Shown: one piece after another, positions 17,119-27,224 of the stretch
Layout: every line of letters starts with the position of its first letter
Numbering within the stretch: position 1 is the stretch's first letter
Made by a program: the position numbers and the translations under genes
Source: Mameliella sp. MMSF_3455
GTDB lineage: Bacteria > Pseudomonadota > Alphaproteobacteria > Rhodobacterales > Rhodobacteraceae
DNA: 64,000 nt
Assembly: GCF_030733205.1 (NCBI RefSeq)
Contig: NZ_JASHJL010000018.1
Coordinates: 1-64,000 of the forward strand
Direction of reading: 5' to 3'
The notes under the pieces: generated by a model
What the model was told of the DNA's origin: nothing
What the model saw: the letters and a program-made list of their open reading frames with translations, nothing else
Databases searched by the model: none

Positions 17119-17685
17119 GTGATCCACAATCCGAAAGCGTACCGGACCATGCCGCTGGGCATCGTGCTGAGACGCGCCCTTGGCGTGACTCGATGGGCGA
17201 AATGGGTCTGGACCGCATCCGCCGTCATGCCCGGGGCCGGTGCCGCCGACTGGCGCGTGCTGCGCAGCGAGGGCGAGGTGACGGAATACCATGCCGCGAC
17301 GCTGCCGCTGGAATTGCACGGCGCCGATACGGATGCCTACCTGCATGAGCTTTCGGCGCAGCAGCCCAGCGTCTACGTCATCCTGCGTGAAACCACAGAG
17401 GGTGAGGCCCCGCTCGAGGTGCTGACCGTGACCGCCTCGCCCTACGAGGCGCAGGACTACTCGGACAGCGGCGAGGAAATCATCGAGAAGGTCCCGATGC
17501 CGCCCGCGCTGCACGCGCTGGTGGCCAACTTCGTCGAGGAGTTCCACGAGGAAGAGGTGTTCATCAAGCGCAAGCGGGACAAGAAGCGCATCGACCTTGT
17601 CGAGGATGGCGTGGGCGATCCGCGTATCGGCAAGTTGGAAGATGTCTATGCCTCGCCCGCGCAACAGCGGAGGCGGATGAATTGA
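17119..17685 (+). CDS. DUF3305 family protein
   Basis: 188 residues beginning at GTG 17119, supported by the strong ribosome site AAGGGGGAAG seven bases upstream; the first ATG (17149) also matches the common family start MPLGIVLRR, so the N-terminus could be ten residues shorter. Recognised as DUF3305 by the MPLGIVLRRALGV...WVW start and the C-terminal FHEEEVFIKRKRDKKRI segment. The family accompanies FDH genes in alphaproteobacteria; the role is unknown, perhaps assembly. The stop overlaps the TTG start of DUF3306. Confidence 0.88.
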   Translation: MIHNPKAYRTMPLGIVLRRALGVTRWAKWVWTASAVMPGAGAADWRVLRSEGEVTEYHAATLPLELHGADTDAYLHELSAQQPSVYVILRETTEGEAPLEVLTVTASPYEAQDYSDSGEEIIEKVPMPPALHALVANFVEEFHEEEVFIKRKRDKKRIDLVEDGVGDPRIGKLEDVYASPAQQRRRMN

Positions 17686-18299
17686 GCCGGACCCCCGCAG
17701 ATTTCTGGTCGCGCCGGCGCGCCGCCGTTGCCGCCGAGGACAGGGCCGAGACCGAGGCCGAACAGCACGCGGCCAAGGCCGAGCAACAGCGTGCGCTGGA
17801 AGATCGGCCGGACGAAGAGATCCTGGCCGAGCTGAACCTGCCCGCGCCCGAGGAAATGGACGACCCCGCGCAGGTGCAGGCGCTGCTGAAGGCGGTGGCG
17901 CCGCAGCGGCTCAAGACCCGTGCCCTTCGGCGGCTGTGGCGGCTGAACCCGGTGCTGGCCAACGTGGACGGGCTGGTCGATTACGGCGATGACTTCACCG
18001 ACGCGGCCCGCGTGGTCGAGAACCTGCAATCGCTCTACCAGGTCGGCAAGGGCATGTTCGACAAGGCGGTTGAGCAGGCCGAGGCCGAGGCCCGCGCCGC
18101 CAACGTCGACACGAATGAGATCGACGTGTCCACGGATCAGCACTTGGACGCGGGCGCGCCCGACACGGATGACAGCGTGGAGCTGCCCGTCGCATCCCCC
18201 GCGCCGGCACCCTTGGCGCACTCCGAACCCATATCCGAACCAGAGGCCTGCGCCGCCGCTCCGCGCCGGATGCGATTCCGCTTCGAGACCAGCACATGA
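17682..18299 (+). CDS. DUF3306 family protein
   Basis: 205 residues from TTG 17682, which overlaps the previous stop as TTGA. The family motifs DFWSRRRAAV at the N-terminus and PQRLKTRALRRLWRLNPVLAN in the middle are present. The C-terminal 60 residues are low-complexity and acidic, ending in the basic patch RRMRFRF. It is an uncharacterised partner of DUF3305 in FDH clusters and probably cytoplasmic. The end overlaps the TorD-like chaperone start (ATGA). Confidence 0.88.
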   Translation: MSRTPADFWSRRRAAVAAEDRAETEAEQHAAKAEQQRALEDRPDEEILAELNLPAPEEMDDPAQVQALLKAVAPQRLKTRALRRLWRLNPVLANVDGLVDYGDDFTDAARVVENLQSLYQVGKGMFDKAVEQAEAEARAANVDTNEIDVSTDQHLDAGAPDTDDSVELPVASPAPAPLAHSEPISEPEACAAAPRRMRFRFETST

Positions 18300-18925
18300 C
18301 GACCGACAGGGACCCGATGACAAACACCGCCGAAACCCGCCAGATCGCCGAAGAAGACCGGCTGCGCGCCGATCTCTACAATTTCCTCGGGCTGTTGCTG
18401 GCCGGGCCGCCGGACGAGATGCTGCTGGCACAGACCGCTGGCCTGTCCGGGGACGCGACAGAGATGGGGCAGGCCATCGGCACGCTGGCGAAACTGGCCA
18501 AGGTGACAAAGCCCAAGACCGCGACCAGCGAATACAACAAGCTGTTCATCGGACTGGGCCGGGGTGAGCTGCTGCCCTACGCCTCCTACTACCTGACCGG
18601 TTTCCTGAACGAGAAACCGCTGGCCCTGTTGCGGCAGGACATGGTGCGGCAGGGGCTGGAACGTGCCGACAACGTGTTCGAACCCGAGGACAACATCGCC
18701 TCGCTGATGGAGATGATGGGCGCGATGATCGTCGGCCGTTTCGGTCCCCCCGCAAGCCTCGATGCGCAGCGGCAATTCTTCAACAAGCACATCGGCCCCT
18801 GGGCGGGGCATTTCTACGCCGATCTCGAAGGCGCCAAGAACTCTGTCTTCTACGCCCCCGTGGGCACTGTCGGACGGCTCTTCATGGAGATCGAGGCCGA
18901 GGGGTTCCGCATGAGCGGCGAGTGA
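18296..18925 (+). CDS. TorD/DmsD family molecular chaperone
   Basis: 209 residues, all-helical, with the family features SEYNKLFIGLGRGELLPYAS and YLTGFLNEKPLALLR near the middle and an N-terminal YNFLGLLLAGPP. Chaperones of this family bind the Tat signal and help insert the molybdenum or tungsten cofactor before export. It is coupled to DUF3306, and the Tat peptides encoded just downstream (19006 and 19334) are its likely clients. The start is ATG 18296; ATG 18317 is possible. Confidence 0.92.
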   Translation: MTTDRDPMTNTAETRQIAEEDRLRADLYNFLGLLLAGPPDEMLLAQTAGLSGDATEMGQAIGTLAKLAKVTKPKTATSEYNKLFIGLGRGELLPYASYYLTGFLNEKPLALLRQDMVRQGLERADNVFEPEDNIASLMEMMGAMIVGRFGPPASLDAQRQFFNKHIGPWAGHFYADLEGAKNSVFYAPVGTVGRLFMEIEAEGFRMSGE

Positions 18926-19005
18926 GGATTTCGCCGGGTGCGTTCGCAGACGTACCCATCCCGGGGCGGGCGACCGTCCCCCAACCCGTGAAAGGAGCTA
19001 CTTTC

Positions 19006-19194
19006 ATGACCCAGGAAACCAAGGCCTCGCGCCGGAATTTCCTCAAGCTGGCAAGCGTTTCGGCCCCTGCGGCCGCGGTTGCGATCGCCAGCGGCCAGGC
19101 AGCCGAAGCCGGCCCGGCCGAACCCGACCTGACATCGGAAAAGATGCAGGACACGGCGCATACCCGCGCCTTCTACGAGACCGCCCGCTTCTGA
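19006..19194 (+). CDS. Small twin-arginine FDH-associated protein
   Basis: 62 residues with an ideal ribosome site (AAAGGAG) before ATG 19006. The N-terminus SRRNFLKLASVSAPA is a Tat signal; the mature part is only about 35 residues and contains AEPDLTSEKMQDTAHTRAFYETARF with no Cys. Small Tat proteins of this kind are usually encoded just before FDH alpha subunits in proteobacteria. It may be a membrane-anchored subunit or an export helper. The coding call is solid; the role is unknown. Confidence 0.87.
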   Translation: MTQETKASRRNFLKLASVSAPAAAVAIASGQAAEAGPAEPDLTSEKMQDTAHTRAFYETARF

Positions 19195-19333
19195 TAGCGG
19201 CGCCCGCGTCGCCCGGCATTGTCCGGTCGAGGCACTCAACGGCCCACGGCGACTGGTTGCGTGACGCCCGACTGCCCGAGGCCATCGTCAGAGTCCCGCG
19301 CCCCTCAGAAGGCGCGCAAGGGAGAGAGAAACC

Positions 19334-22234
19334 ATGCTTAGGAAAAAGACCAACGGGGTTGCGCGACGCCCCCAGCGGACAAGTATCCTGTCCGAGGCCG
19401 CCAATGCCTCGGTTGACCGCCGCGCCTTTCTGCGCGGCTCGGGTCTGGCCATCGGCGGGATTGCCGCCATTGCCGCCACGGGCGGCACCGTCAAACAGGC
19501 CAGCGCCGCCTCTGCTGCCGGTCTTGGCGCGGTGGAGCTGAAGAAATCCGTCTGCACCCACTGTTCGGTGGGCTGCACCGTCATCGCCGAAGTCAGCGAC
19601 GGCGTCTGGGTCGGGCAGGAACCGGGCTGGGACAGCCCCTTCAACCTGGGCGCCCACTGCGCCAAGGGCGCATCCGTCCGCGAACACGCCCACGGCGAGC
19701 GCCGCCTGAAGTATCCCATGAAGAAGGAGAACGGCGAATGGGTCCGCATCTCCTGGGAGCAGGCGATCAACGAGATCGGCGACGGCATGATGCAGATCCG
19801 CGAGGAAAGCGGCCCTGACTCCGTCTACTGGCTCGGCTCGGCCAAGCATTCGAACGAACAGGCCTACCTGTTCCGCAAGTTCGCCGGCTACTGGGGCACG
19901 AACAACGTCGACCACCAGGCACGGATCTGCCACTCGACCACGGTTGCGGGTGTTGCGAACACATGGGGCTACGGCGCCATGACCAACTCCTACAACGACA
20001 TCCACAACAGCCAGGCGATCTTCATCATCGGCGGCAACCCCGCCGAGGCGCACCCCGTCTCGCTGCTGCACGTCCTGCGTGCCAAGGAGATGAACAACGC
20101 GCCGCTGATCGTCTGCGACCCGCGGTTCACCCGCACGGCGGCCCACGCGGATGAATACGTCCGCTTCCGGCCCGGCAGTGACGTGGCGCTGGTCTGGGGC
20201 ATCCTGTGGCACATCTTCGAGAACGGCTGGGAGGACAAGGAGTTCATCCGCACCCGTGTCTGGGGCATGGACCAGATCCGCGAGGAAGTGGCCAAGTGGA
20301 CCCCCGAAGAGGTCGAGCGCGTCACCGGCACCCCCGGTTCGCAGCTGCGCCGCGTGGCCCGCACGCTGGCCAACAACCGTCCCGGCACCGTGATCTGGTG
20401 CATGGGTGGCACGCAGCACACCAACGGCAACAACAACACCCGCGCCTACTGCATCCTGCAGCTTGCGCTGGGCAACATGGGCACCTCCGGCGGCGGCACC
20501 AACATCTTCCGCGGCCATGACAACGTGCAGGGGGCGACCGACCTCGGCGTTCTGTCGCACACGCTGCCCGGCTACTATGGCCTGGCCAAGGGGTCGTGGC
20601 AGCACTGGGCGCGCGTCTGGGAGGAAGACTTCGACTGGCTTTCGGCCCAGTTCGACACGCTCAAGGGCGCCGACGGCAAGGACAAGAACCTGATGTTCGA
20701 GACCGGCATCCCGGTCAGCCGCTGGATCGACGGTGTCCTCGAAGATCCCGAGAACATGGACCAGCCGAACAAGGTCCGGGCCATGGTGCTCTGGGGTCAT
20801 GCGCCGAACTCTCAGACCCGCATGGTCGAGATGAAGAAGGCGATGGAAATGCTGGACATGCTGGTCGTCGTCGACCCGTATCCCACCGTCTCTGCCGTGC
20901 TGCATGACCGCGAGGATGGCGTCTACCTGCTGCCGGCGGCGACGCAGTTCGAGACCTACGGGTCGGTGACCGCCTCCAACCGCTCGCTGCAGTGGCGCCA
21001 GAAGGTGGTCGATCCGCTCTTTGAATCGAAGCCCGACCAGGAAATCATCGGTCTCTTCGCCAAGAAGTTCGGTTTCCATGACCGCATGTTCCGCAACATC
21101 GCGCTCGAGGATGACGGCATCACGCCGAACGTCGAGGACACGCTGCGCGAGATCAACAAGGGCATGTGGACCGTGGGCTATACCGGCCAGTCGCCGGAAC
21201 GGCTGAAGCTGCACATGGAGAACCAGCACACCTTCGACCGCACCACGCTTCAGGCGGTGGGTGGCCCGGCCGACGGCGACTACTATGGTCTGCCCTGGCC
21301 CAGCTGGGGCACCGCCGACATGAAGCACCCGGGCACGCCCAACCTCTACGACATGTCCAAGCCCGTCGCAGAGGGCGGCCTGACGTTCCGGGCGCGTTTC
21401 GGTGTCGAGCGCAACGGCGAGAACCTCCTGGCCGATGGTGTCTACTCGGTGGGATCGGAAATCCAGGACGGGTATCCGGAATTCACCATGCAGATGCTCA
21501 TGGATCTCGGCTGGGACGGTGACCTGACCGAGGAAGAGCGCGCGGTGATCGATGGCATCGCCGGGCCCAAGACCAACTGGAAAACCGACCTGTCCGGCGG
21601 CATCCAGCGGGTCGCGATCAAGCACGGCTGCGCCCCCTTCGGCAACGCCAAGGCCCGCGCGGTTGTCTGGACCTTCCCGGATCCGATCCCGGTGCACCGC
21701 GAACCGCTGTACACCAACCGTCGCGACCTCGTGGCCGACTATCCGACCTACGAGGACCGCAAGTTCTACCGACTGCCGACCATGTATGCGTCGATCCAGA
21801 AGCAGGACTTCAGCCAGGACTACCCGATCATCCTCACCTCCGGCCGCCTGGTCGAATACGAGGGTGGCGGGGACGAGACCCGGTCGAACCCCTGGCTGGC
21901 GGAACTGCAGCAGAACATGTTCGTCGAGGTGAACCCGCGGGACGCCAACAACCTCGGGATCCGCGACGGCGCGGATGTCTGGGTCGAGGGTCCCGAGGGC
22001 GGCAAGGTCAAGGTCATGGCGATGGTCACCCAGCGGGTGGGCGAGGGCGTTGCCTTCATGCCCTTCCACTTTGGCGGCCACTTCCAGGGCGAAGACCTGA
22101 GGTCCAAGTACCCGGACGGCGCGGATCCCTATGTGCTTGGGGAATCCACCAACGTCGCCCAGACCTATGGCTACGACTCGGTGACACAGATGCAGGAAAC
22201 CAAGTGTACCCTGTGCAAGATCACCGCAGCGTAA
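19334..22234 (+). CDS. fdhA: Formate dehydrogenase catalytic (alpha) subunit, Mo/W-bisMGD
   Basis: 966 residues. A Tat signal (DRRAFLRGSGLAIGG) precedes a [4Fe-4S] site formed by C74, C77, C81 and C109. The catalytic loop reads ARICHSTTV, placing Cys199 and His200 where E. coli FdnG has selenocysteine and His, so this is a Cys enzyme needing no Sec machinery. The segment GAMTNSYNDIHNSQ follows as in FdnG. The protein should oxidise formate to CO2 on the periplasmic side. Nearby tungstate transport genes suggest tungsten rather than molybdenum. A CxxC (CTLC) close to the C-terminus is extra. Confidence 0.96.
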   Translation: MLRKKTNGVARRPQRTSILSEAANASVDRRAFLRGSGLAIGGIAAIAATGGTVKQASAASAAGLGAVELKKSVCTHCSVGCTVIAEVSDGVWVGQEPGWDSPFNLGAHCAKGASVREHAHGERRLKYPMKKENGEWVRISWEQAINEIGDGMMQIREESGPDSVYWLGSAKHSNEQAYLFRKFAGYWGTNNVDHQARICHSTTVAGVANTWGYGAMTNSYNDIHNSQAIFIIGGNPAEAHPVSLLHVLRAKEMNNAPLIVCDPRFTRTAAHADEYVRFRPGSDVALVWGILWHIFENGWEDKEFIRTRVWGMDQIREEVAKWTPEEVERVTGTPGSQLRRVARTLANNRPGTVIWCMGGTQHTNGNNNTRAYCILQLALGNMGTSGGGTNIFRGHDNVQGATDLGVLSHTLPGYYGLAKGSWQHWARVWEEDFDWLSAQFDTLKGADGKDKNLMFETGIPVSRWIDGVLEDPENMDQPNKVRAMVLWGHAPNSQTRMVEMKKAMEMLDMLVVVDPYPTVSAVLHDREDGVYLLPAATQFETYGSVTASNRSLQWRQKVVDPLFESKPDQEIIGLFAKKFGFHDRMFRNIALEDDGITPNVEDTLREINKGMWTVGYTGQSPERLKLHMENQHTFDRTTLQAVGGPADGDYYGLPWPSWGTADMKHPGTPNLYDMSKPVAEGGLTFRARFGVERNGENLLADGVYSVGSEIQDGYPEFTMQMLMDLGWDGDLTEEERAVIDGIAGPKTNWKTDLSGGIQRVAIKHGCAPFGNAKARAVVWTFPDPIPVHREPLYTNRRDLVADYPTYEDRKFYRLPTMYASIQKQDFSQDYPIILTSGRLVEYEGGGDETRSNPWLAELQQNMFVEVNPRDANNLGIRDGADVWVEGPEGGKVKVMAMVTQRVGEGVAFMPFHFGGHFQGEDLRSKYPDGADPYVLGESTNVAQTYGYDSVTQMQETKCTLCKITAA

Positions 22235-22246
22235 GGAGAAACAGAC

Positions 22247-22840
22247 ATGGCACGATCCAAATTCCTCTGTGACGCCGAGCGCTGTATCGAGTGCAACGCC
22301 TGCGTCACCGCCTGCAAGAACGAGCACGAGGTGCCCTGGGGGATCAACCGCCGCCGCGTGGTGACGATCCAGGACGGCAGCCCCGGCGAACGTTCGATCT
22401 CGGTGGCCTGCATGCACTGTTCAGACGCGCCCTGCATGGCCGTCTGTCCGGTGGATTGCTTCTACCAGAACGAAGAAGGCGTGGTCCTGCACTCCAAGGA
22501 CCTCTGCATCGGCTGCGGCTACTGCTTCTACGCGTGCCCCTTCGGCGCGCCGCAGTTCCCGCAGGCGGGCAACTTCGGGTCCCGCGGCAAGATGGACAAA
22601 TGCACCTTCTGCGCCGGCGGCCCCGAGGAAACCCACTCGACCGCGGAATTCGCCAAGTACGGGCGCAACCGGATCGCCGAGGGCAAGCTGCCCATCTGCG
22701 CCGAGATGTGTTCCACCAAGGCCCTGCTCGCCGGTGACGGCGACGTGGTCTCGGGCATCTACCGCGAACGCGTGGTGGCCCGCGGCTTCGGCTCGGGCGC
22801 CTGGGGCTGGGGCACCGCCTACGACCAGAAAGGCGGCTGA
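22247..22840 (+). CDS. fdh3B: Formate dehydrogenase iron-sulfur (beta) subunit, FDH3 type
   Basis: 197 residues. Four cluster motifs are visible: CIECNACVTACKNEHEV, CMHCSDAPCMAVCP, CIGCGYCFYACPFGAP and a C-terminal CTFC...CAEMC pair. This is the four-cluster electron wire of FDH-N/O type enzymes. It has no signal peptide, so it is expected to be exported piggyback with the Tat-bearing alpha subunit. The gap to alpha is 12 bases with AAGGAGA as ribosome site; a hairpin-bearing 163-base gap follows. Confidence 0.95.
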   Translation: MARSKFLCDAERCIECNACVTACKNEHEVPWGINRRRVVTIQDGSPGERSISVACMHCSDAPCMAVCPVDCFYQNEEGVVLHSKDLCIGCGYCFYACPFGAPQFPQAGNFGSRGKMDKCTFCAGGPEETHSTAEFAKYGRNRIAEGKLPICAEMCSTKALLAGDGDVVSGIYRERVVARGFGSGAWGWGTAYDQKGG

Positions 22841-22893
22841 GGCCACCTGTGGGCGGGGCCCTGTCCCGCCCTGTCATCGCATCACATGGCAGG

Positions 22894-22912
22894 GGCCCGT
22901 GATCCACGGGCC
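22894..22912 (+). repeat. Perfect hairpin in the beta-gamma intergenic gap
   Basis: GGCCCGTG and CACGGGCC form an exact 8-bp stem with a three-base ATC loop, in the 163-base gap between the beta and gamma FDH genes. There is no T tract, so it is not a standard terminator. It could stabilise the upstream mRNA or lower read-through so that the gamma subunit is made in a different amount. Confidence 0.6.
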
Positions 22913-23003
22913 TCTGACCAATGGCAGAATATGACGCCTCGGGCCTCCGGCACCGCCAACACGGTTGCCGCGTCCACGGCGTGTCTTTTCGACGGGGACA
23001 GTC

Positions 23004-24260
23004 ATGTCACAACGTTCCAGCGGTTTCGGATGGTTCATCCTCCTGGTGGCCGGCCTTGCCGTGCTGACCTTCATTTTCCGGCCTCCCGCGCCGGCAGAGA
23101 CGGGCACCGACCCGGCGGCCCTGGCCGAGGCCCGCAAGGCCACCGGCGGCGCACAGACGCTGGAGGACATCCTGGCCCGGCAACGGGGCGAAGACGTCGA
23201 CCTCAGCTTTCGCCGCGAGTTCGGTCAGCCGGGCGCCGACCCGGATGCGCCCCTTGCGCTGGCCCCGCTTGGCGGTGCATCGGACCCCGACCTGTGGCGC
23301 GCGCTGCGCTATGATGCGGCGGATGTGAATGTCTCTGCCGGCGGCGACGTGGCCAAGGTGCTGGTGCAGGATGGCGGCATGGCCTGGTACGAGTTCCGCA
23401 AGGGGCCACTGGCGACCTATGGCGGCTGGCTGCTGATCGGCACGATCATCGCGCTGGCCTTCTTCTACATGGTACGCGGCCGGATCGGTCTCGACGAGCC
23501 GATGACCGGGCGCACCGTGACCCGCTTCCAGGCGATCGAACGCTTTGCGCACTGGCTGCTGGCCGGATCCTTTGTGCTGTTAGGCCTTTCCGGCCTGCTC
23601 ACGCTCTTCGGGCGGTTCTTCATCCTGCCGACCTTCGGGCCAGAGCTGAACTCGCAGCTGCTGATCGCGGCGAAGTTCGTGCACAACAACCTGGCCTGGC
23701 CCTTCATGCTGGGGCTGGTGATGGTCTTTGTCATGTGGGTCTGGCACAACATCCCCGACCGCACCGACATCACCTGGTTTGCCCAGGCGGGCGGCATCAT
23801 CGGCAAGAACCACCCGCCGGCCAAGAAGTTCAACGGCGGGCAAAAGATCATCTTCTGGTCGGTCATCCTGCTGGGCGCCTCGATCTCGCTTTCGGGCCTG
23901 TCGCTGCTGTTTCCGTTCGAGCTGCCGCTCTTTGCCAAGACCTTTGCGATCATCAATGACACCGGCATCATCCAGTGGCTGGGCTACGGCGCGCTGCCGA
24001 CGGATCTGGCCCCGCAGGAGGAAATGCAGCTTGCACAGGCCTGGCACGCGATCGTGGCCTTTGTCCTCATGGCGATCATCATCGCGCATATCTACATCGG
24101 CTCCATCGGGATGAAGGGCGCCTTCGACGCGATGGGCTCGGGCGAGGTCGACGAGGCCTGGGCGCATCAGCACCACTCGCTCTGGCTCGATGAGGTCAAG
24201 GCGCGCGAGGCCAGGACCGGCAAGAAAAGCCCCGATACCGGGGCCACCCCGGCGGAATGA
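23004..24260 (+). CDS. fdhC: Formate dehydrogenase cytochrome b (gamma) subunit
   Basis: 418 residues from ATG 23004. There is one N-terminal TM helix, a periplasmic loop of about 110 residues (longer than in the E. coli subunit), another TM helix (TYGGWLLIGTIIALAFFYM) and a four-helix cytochrome b domain. Candidate haem ligands are in ERFAHWLLAG, KFVHNNLAWP, WVWHNIPD and QAWHAIVAF. It anchors the enzyme and passes electrons to quinone or a cytochrome. The TGA overlaps the start of the next gene by four bases. Confidence 0.94.
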   Translation: MSQRSSGFGWFILLVAGLAVLTFIFRPPAPAETGTDPAALAEARKATGGAQTLEDILARQRGEDVDLSFRREFGQPGADPDAPLALAPLGGASDPDLWRALRYDAADVNVSAGGDVAKVLVQDGGMAWYEFRKGPLATYGGWLLIGTIIALAFFYMVRGRIGLDEPMTGRTVTRFQAIERFAHWLLAGSFVLLGLSGLLTLFGRFFILPTFGPELNSQLLIAAKFVHNNLAWPFMLGLVMVFVMWVWHNIPDRTDITWFAQAGGIIGKNHPPAKKFNGGQKIIFWSVILLGASISLSGLSLLFPFELPLFAKTFAIINDTGIIQWLGYGALPTDLAPQEEMQLAQAWHAIVAFVLMAIIIAHIYIGSIGMKGAFDAMGSGEVDEAWAHQHHSLWLDEVKAREARTGKKSPDTGATPAE

Positions 24261-25543
24261 TGCGGGCCGCGCTGCTCGCCCTCGCGCTCGCGGCCCTGCC
24301 CGCGGGCGCGGAGGAGTTCACCACCCTCAAGGGGCATGGCGGTCCGGTCATGGCGCTGGCCGTATCGCCCGGCGGCGCGGTGACCAGCGCCAGCTTCGAC
24401 AATTCCGTCGGGCTCTGGGCCGGCCGCGTGCCCACCTGGCTGGAAGGGCACGCGGCAGCGGTCACCGCGCTGACATGGGGGGCAGGCGGCGCGCTGGTCT
24501 CTGGCGGGGACGATTTCGCGGTGCGCCAATGGCGCCCGGTCGACCGCCTGCTGGGCGAACACAAGGGCAAGGTCACCTCGCTCTCTGTCGCGCCGGACGG
24601 CAGCCATGTCGCCAGCGGCAGCTGGGACGGCAGCATCAGGCTCTGGCCACTGACAGAGGCGGGCAGGGCAGGCGAGCTGCCCTATCCCGGCGCGGGCGTG
24701 AACGCGGTGGCCCATTCCCCGGACGGCCGGTTCCTTTATGCGGCGACCTCCAAGGGGGTGCTGCTGCAATATGACCTCGGCACGGGCGGATCGCCCCTGC
24801 CGCTGGTCGAACATGGCTTTGGCATCAACCGGCTGGCCATTGGTCCCGGCTGGATTGCCTATGGCGCCGTGGACGGCGGCACCCGCGTGATCGACGCCGC
24901 GACCGGCGACCAGATCGCCGATTTCACGCTGGACCGCCGACCTATCCTTGCCCTCTCCTGGCACGCCGAGACGGCGCAACTGGCGGTTGGGGACGGCCAC
25001 GGCTATGTCATGGTGGTCGACACCGACCAATGGCGTATCACCCGCGATTTCCGCGCCATGCGCCACGGCCCGGTCTGGGCGCTGGCCTTTTCACCCGATG
25101 GTCGGATGATCTTTGCGGGCGGGCTGGACGACGTCGTCTATGCCTGGCCCGTGGCCTTGCTGGACGAACTCGACGCGCCCGAAGGCTCGGGCCAGCGCAG
25201 CTTTCTGCGCGACCCCGAAACCATGACCAACGGCGAACGGCAGTTCATGCGCAAGTGCTCGATCTGTCACGCTCTGACCGAAGGGCCGTCGCGCAAGGCC
25301 GGGCCGACCCTGCACGGTGTCTTTGGCCGCCAGGCCGGAACCCTGCCGGGCTACAGCTATTCCGACACGTTGGCCGGCGCCGGTTTCGCCTGGACGGATG
25401 AGACCATAGACGCCCTGTTCGACGAGGGGCCGGACCACTACATCCCCGGCTCCAAGATGCCCATGCAGGTGATCGCGCAGCCCTCTGACCGGGCTGACCT
25501 GATCGCCTTTCTCAAATCCGCAACTGAAGGAAGCAGCAAATGA
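24257..25543 (+). CDS. WD40 beta-propeller fused to cytochrome c
   Basis: 428 residues with a signal peptide (1-18). Residues about 20-305 form a WD40-type propeller (repeats such as GSWDGSIRLW and FSPDGRMIFAGGLDDVVYAW). Residues 325-428 are a class I cytochrome c with CSICH at 334-338 and a plausible Met ligand in GSKMPM. It is exported and haem-bearing. Translation is coupled to the FDH gamma gene (ATGA) and to the next 41-residue gene. It is a strong candidate to take electrons from FDH to the periplasmic cytochrome pool, with the propeller acting as a docking surface. Confidence 0.9.
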   Translation: MMRAALLALALAALPAGAEEFTTLKGHGGPVMALAVSPGGAVTSASFDNSVGLWAGRVPTWLEGHAAAVTALTWGAGGALVSGGDDFAVRQWRPVDRLLGEHKGKVTSLSVAPDGSHVASGSWDGSIRLWPLTEAGRAGELPYPGAGVNAVAHSPDGRFLYAATSKGVLLQYDLGTGGSPLPLVEHGFGINRLAIGPGWIAYGAVDGGTRVIDAATGDQIADFTLDRRPILALSWHAETAQLAVGDGHGYVMVVDTDQWRITRDFRAMRHGPVWALAFSPDGRMIFAGGLDDVVYAWPVALLDELDAPEGSGQRSFLRDPETMTNGERQFMRKCSICHALTEGPSRKAGPTLHGVFGRQAGTLPGYSYSDTLAGAGFAWTDETIDALFDEGPDHYIPGSKMPMQVIAQPSDRADLIAFLKSATEGSSK

Positions 25544-25665
25544 AAGCCATGCTCTCGGGGTTCGCCGCGATGATCCTGCTGGCCGTCGGCGCCTGGTACG
25601 GGCTGAACGAGATGGGGTTCTCCTCCGCCGACAAGCAGTCCGGCGCCAATGTCCGGCTCGACTGA
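25540..25665 (+). CDS. 41-residue single-helix membrane peptide
   Basis: ATG 25540 overlaps the stop of the WD40-cytochrome gene (ATGA). The peptide is MKAMLSGFAAMILLAVGAWY (one membrane helix) followed by about 20 polar residues ending NVRLD. The coupling and the clean hydrophobic helix argue that it is real. It could be a small subunit that anchors the cytochrome or the FDH complex. Family not recognised. Confidence 0.72.
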   Translation: MKAMLSGFAAMILLAVGAWYGLNEMGFSSADKQSGANVRLD

Positions 25666-25692
25666 TCTGGCAGCCCGGTTAGACTGTCAGCC

Positions 25693-27021
<1,329 letters not shown>

Positions 27022-27078
27022 GGCCGCCAGAAGGCGCGCCCGGGTAACTGCAAAATCATGCATTTTATGCGTTTACGC

Positions 27079-27101
27079 TGGCGGGTCAATCTGACCCGCC
27101 A
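27079..27101. terminator. Perfect hairpin downstream of the response regulator
   Basis: GGCGGGTCA (27080-27088) pairs exactly with TGACCCGCC (27092-27100) around an ATC loop, and one further T-A pair extends the stem to ten. It lies 58 bases past the regulator stop and 124 bases before tupB. The lack of a T tract makes it a weak intrinsic terminator; it may be a factor-dependent or processing site. Confidence 0.5.
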
Positions 27102-27224
27102 ATAGCCATGATTTCTTCGATGTATGGCCGTTTTGTCTCGCTTTTCTTCTTGCGGGCAGGGGCTGTCTTTTCATACCTTCTGTGCGAAACGCGGCGTGTG
27201 GCCGGAAATTTTGCAGGAGATCAC

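Noticed and set aside
19928-19933. Possible selenocysteine in FDH
   Set aside because: The codon at the catalytic position is TGC (Cys), not TGA, so no Sec insertion is needed.
19043-22417. 1124-codon open frame on the minus strand across fdhA
   Set aside because: It is antisense to the clear FDH alpha gene and has low-complexity Arg/His/Val composition; long antisense frames are expected at this GC content.
27108-27224. Longer N-terminus for TupB starting at 27108
   Set aside because: No ribosome site at 27108, while CAGGAGA precedes ATG 27225 and the TupB core begins there.
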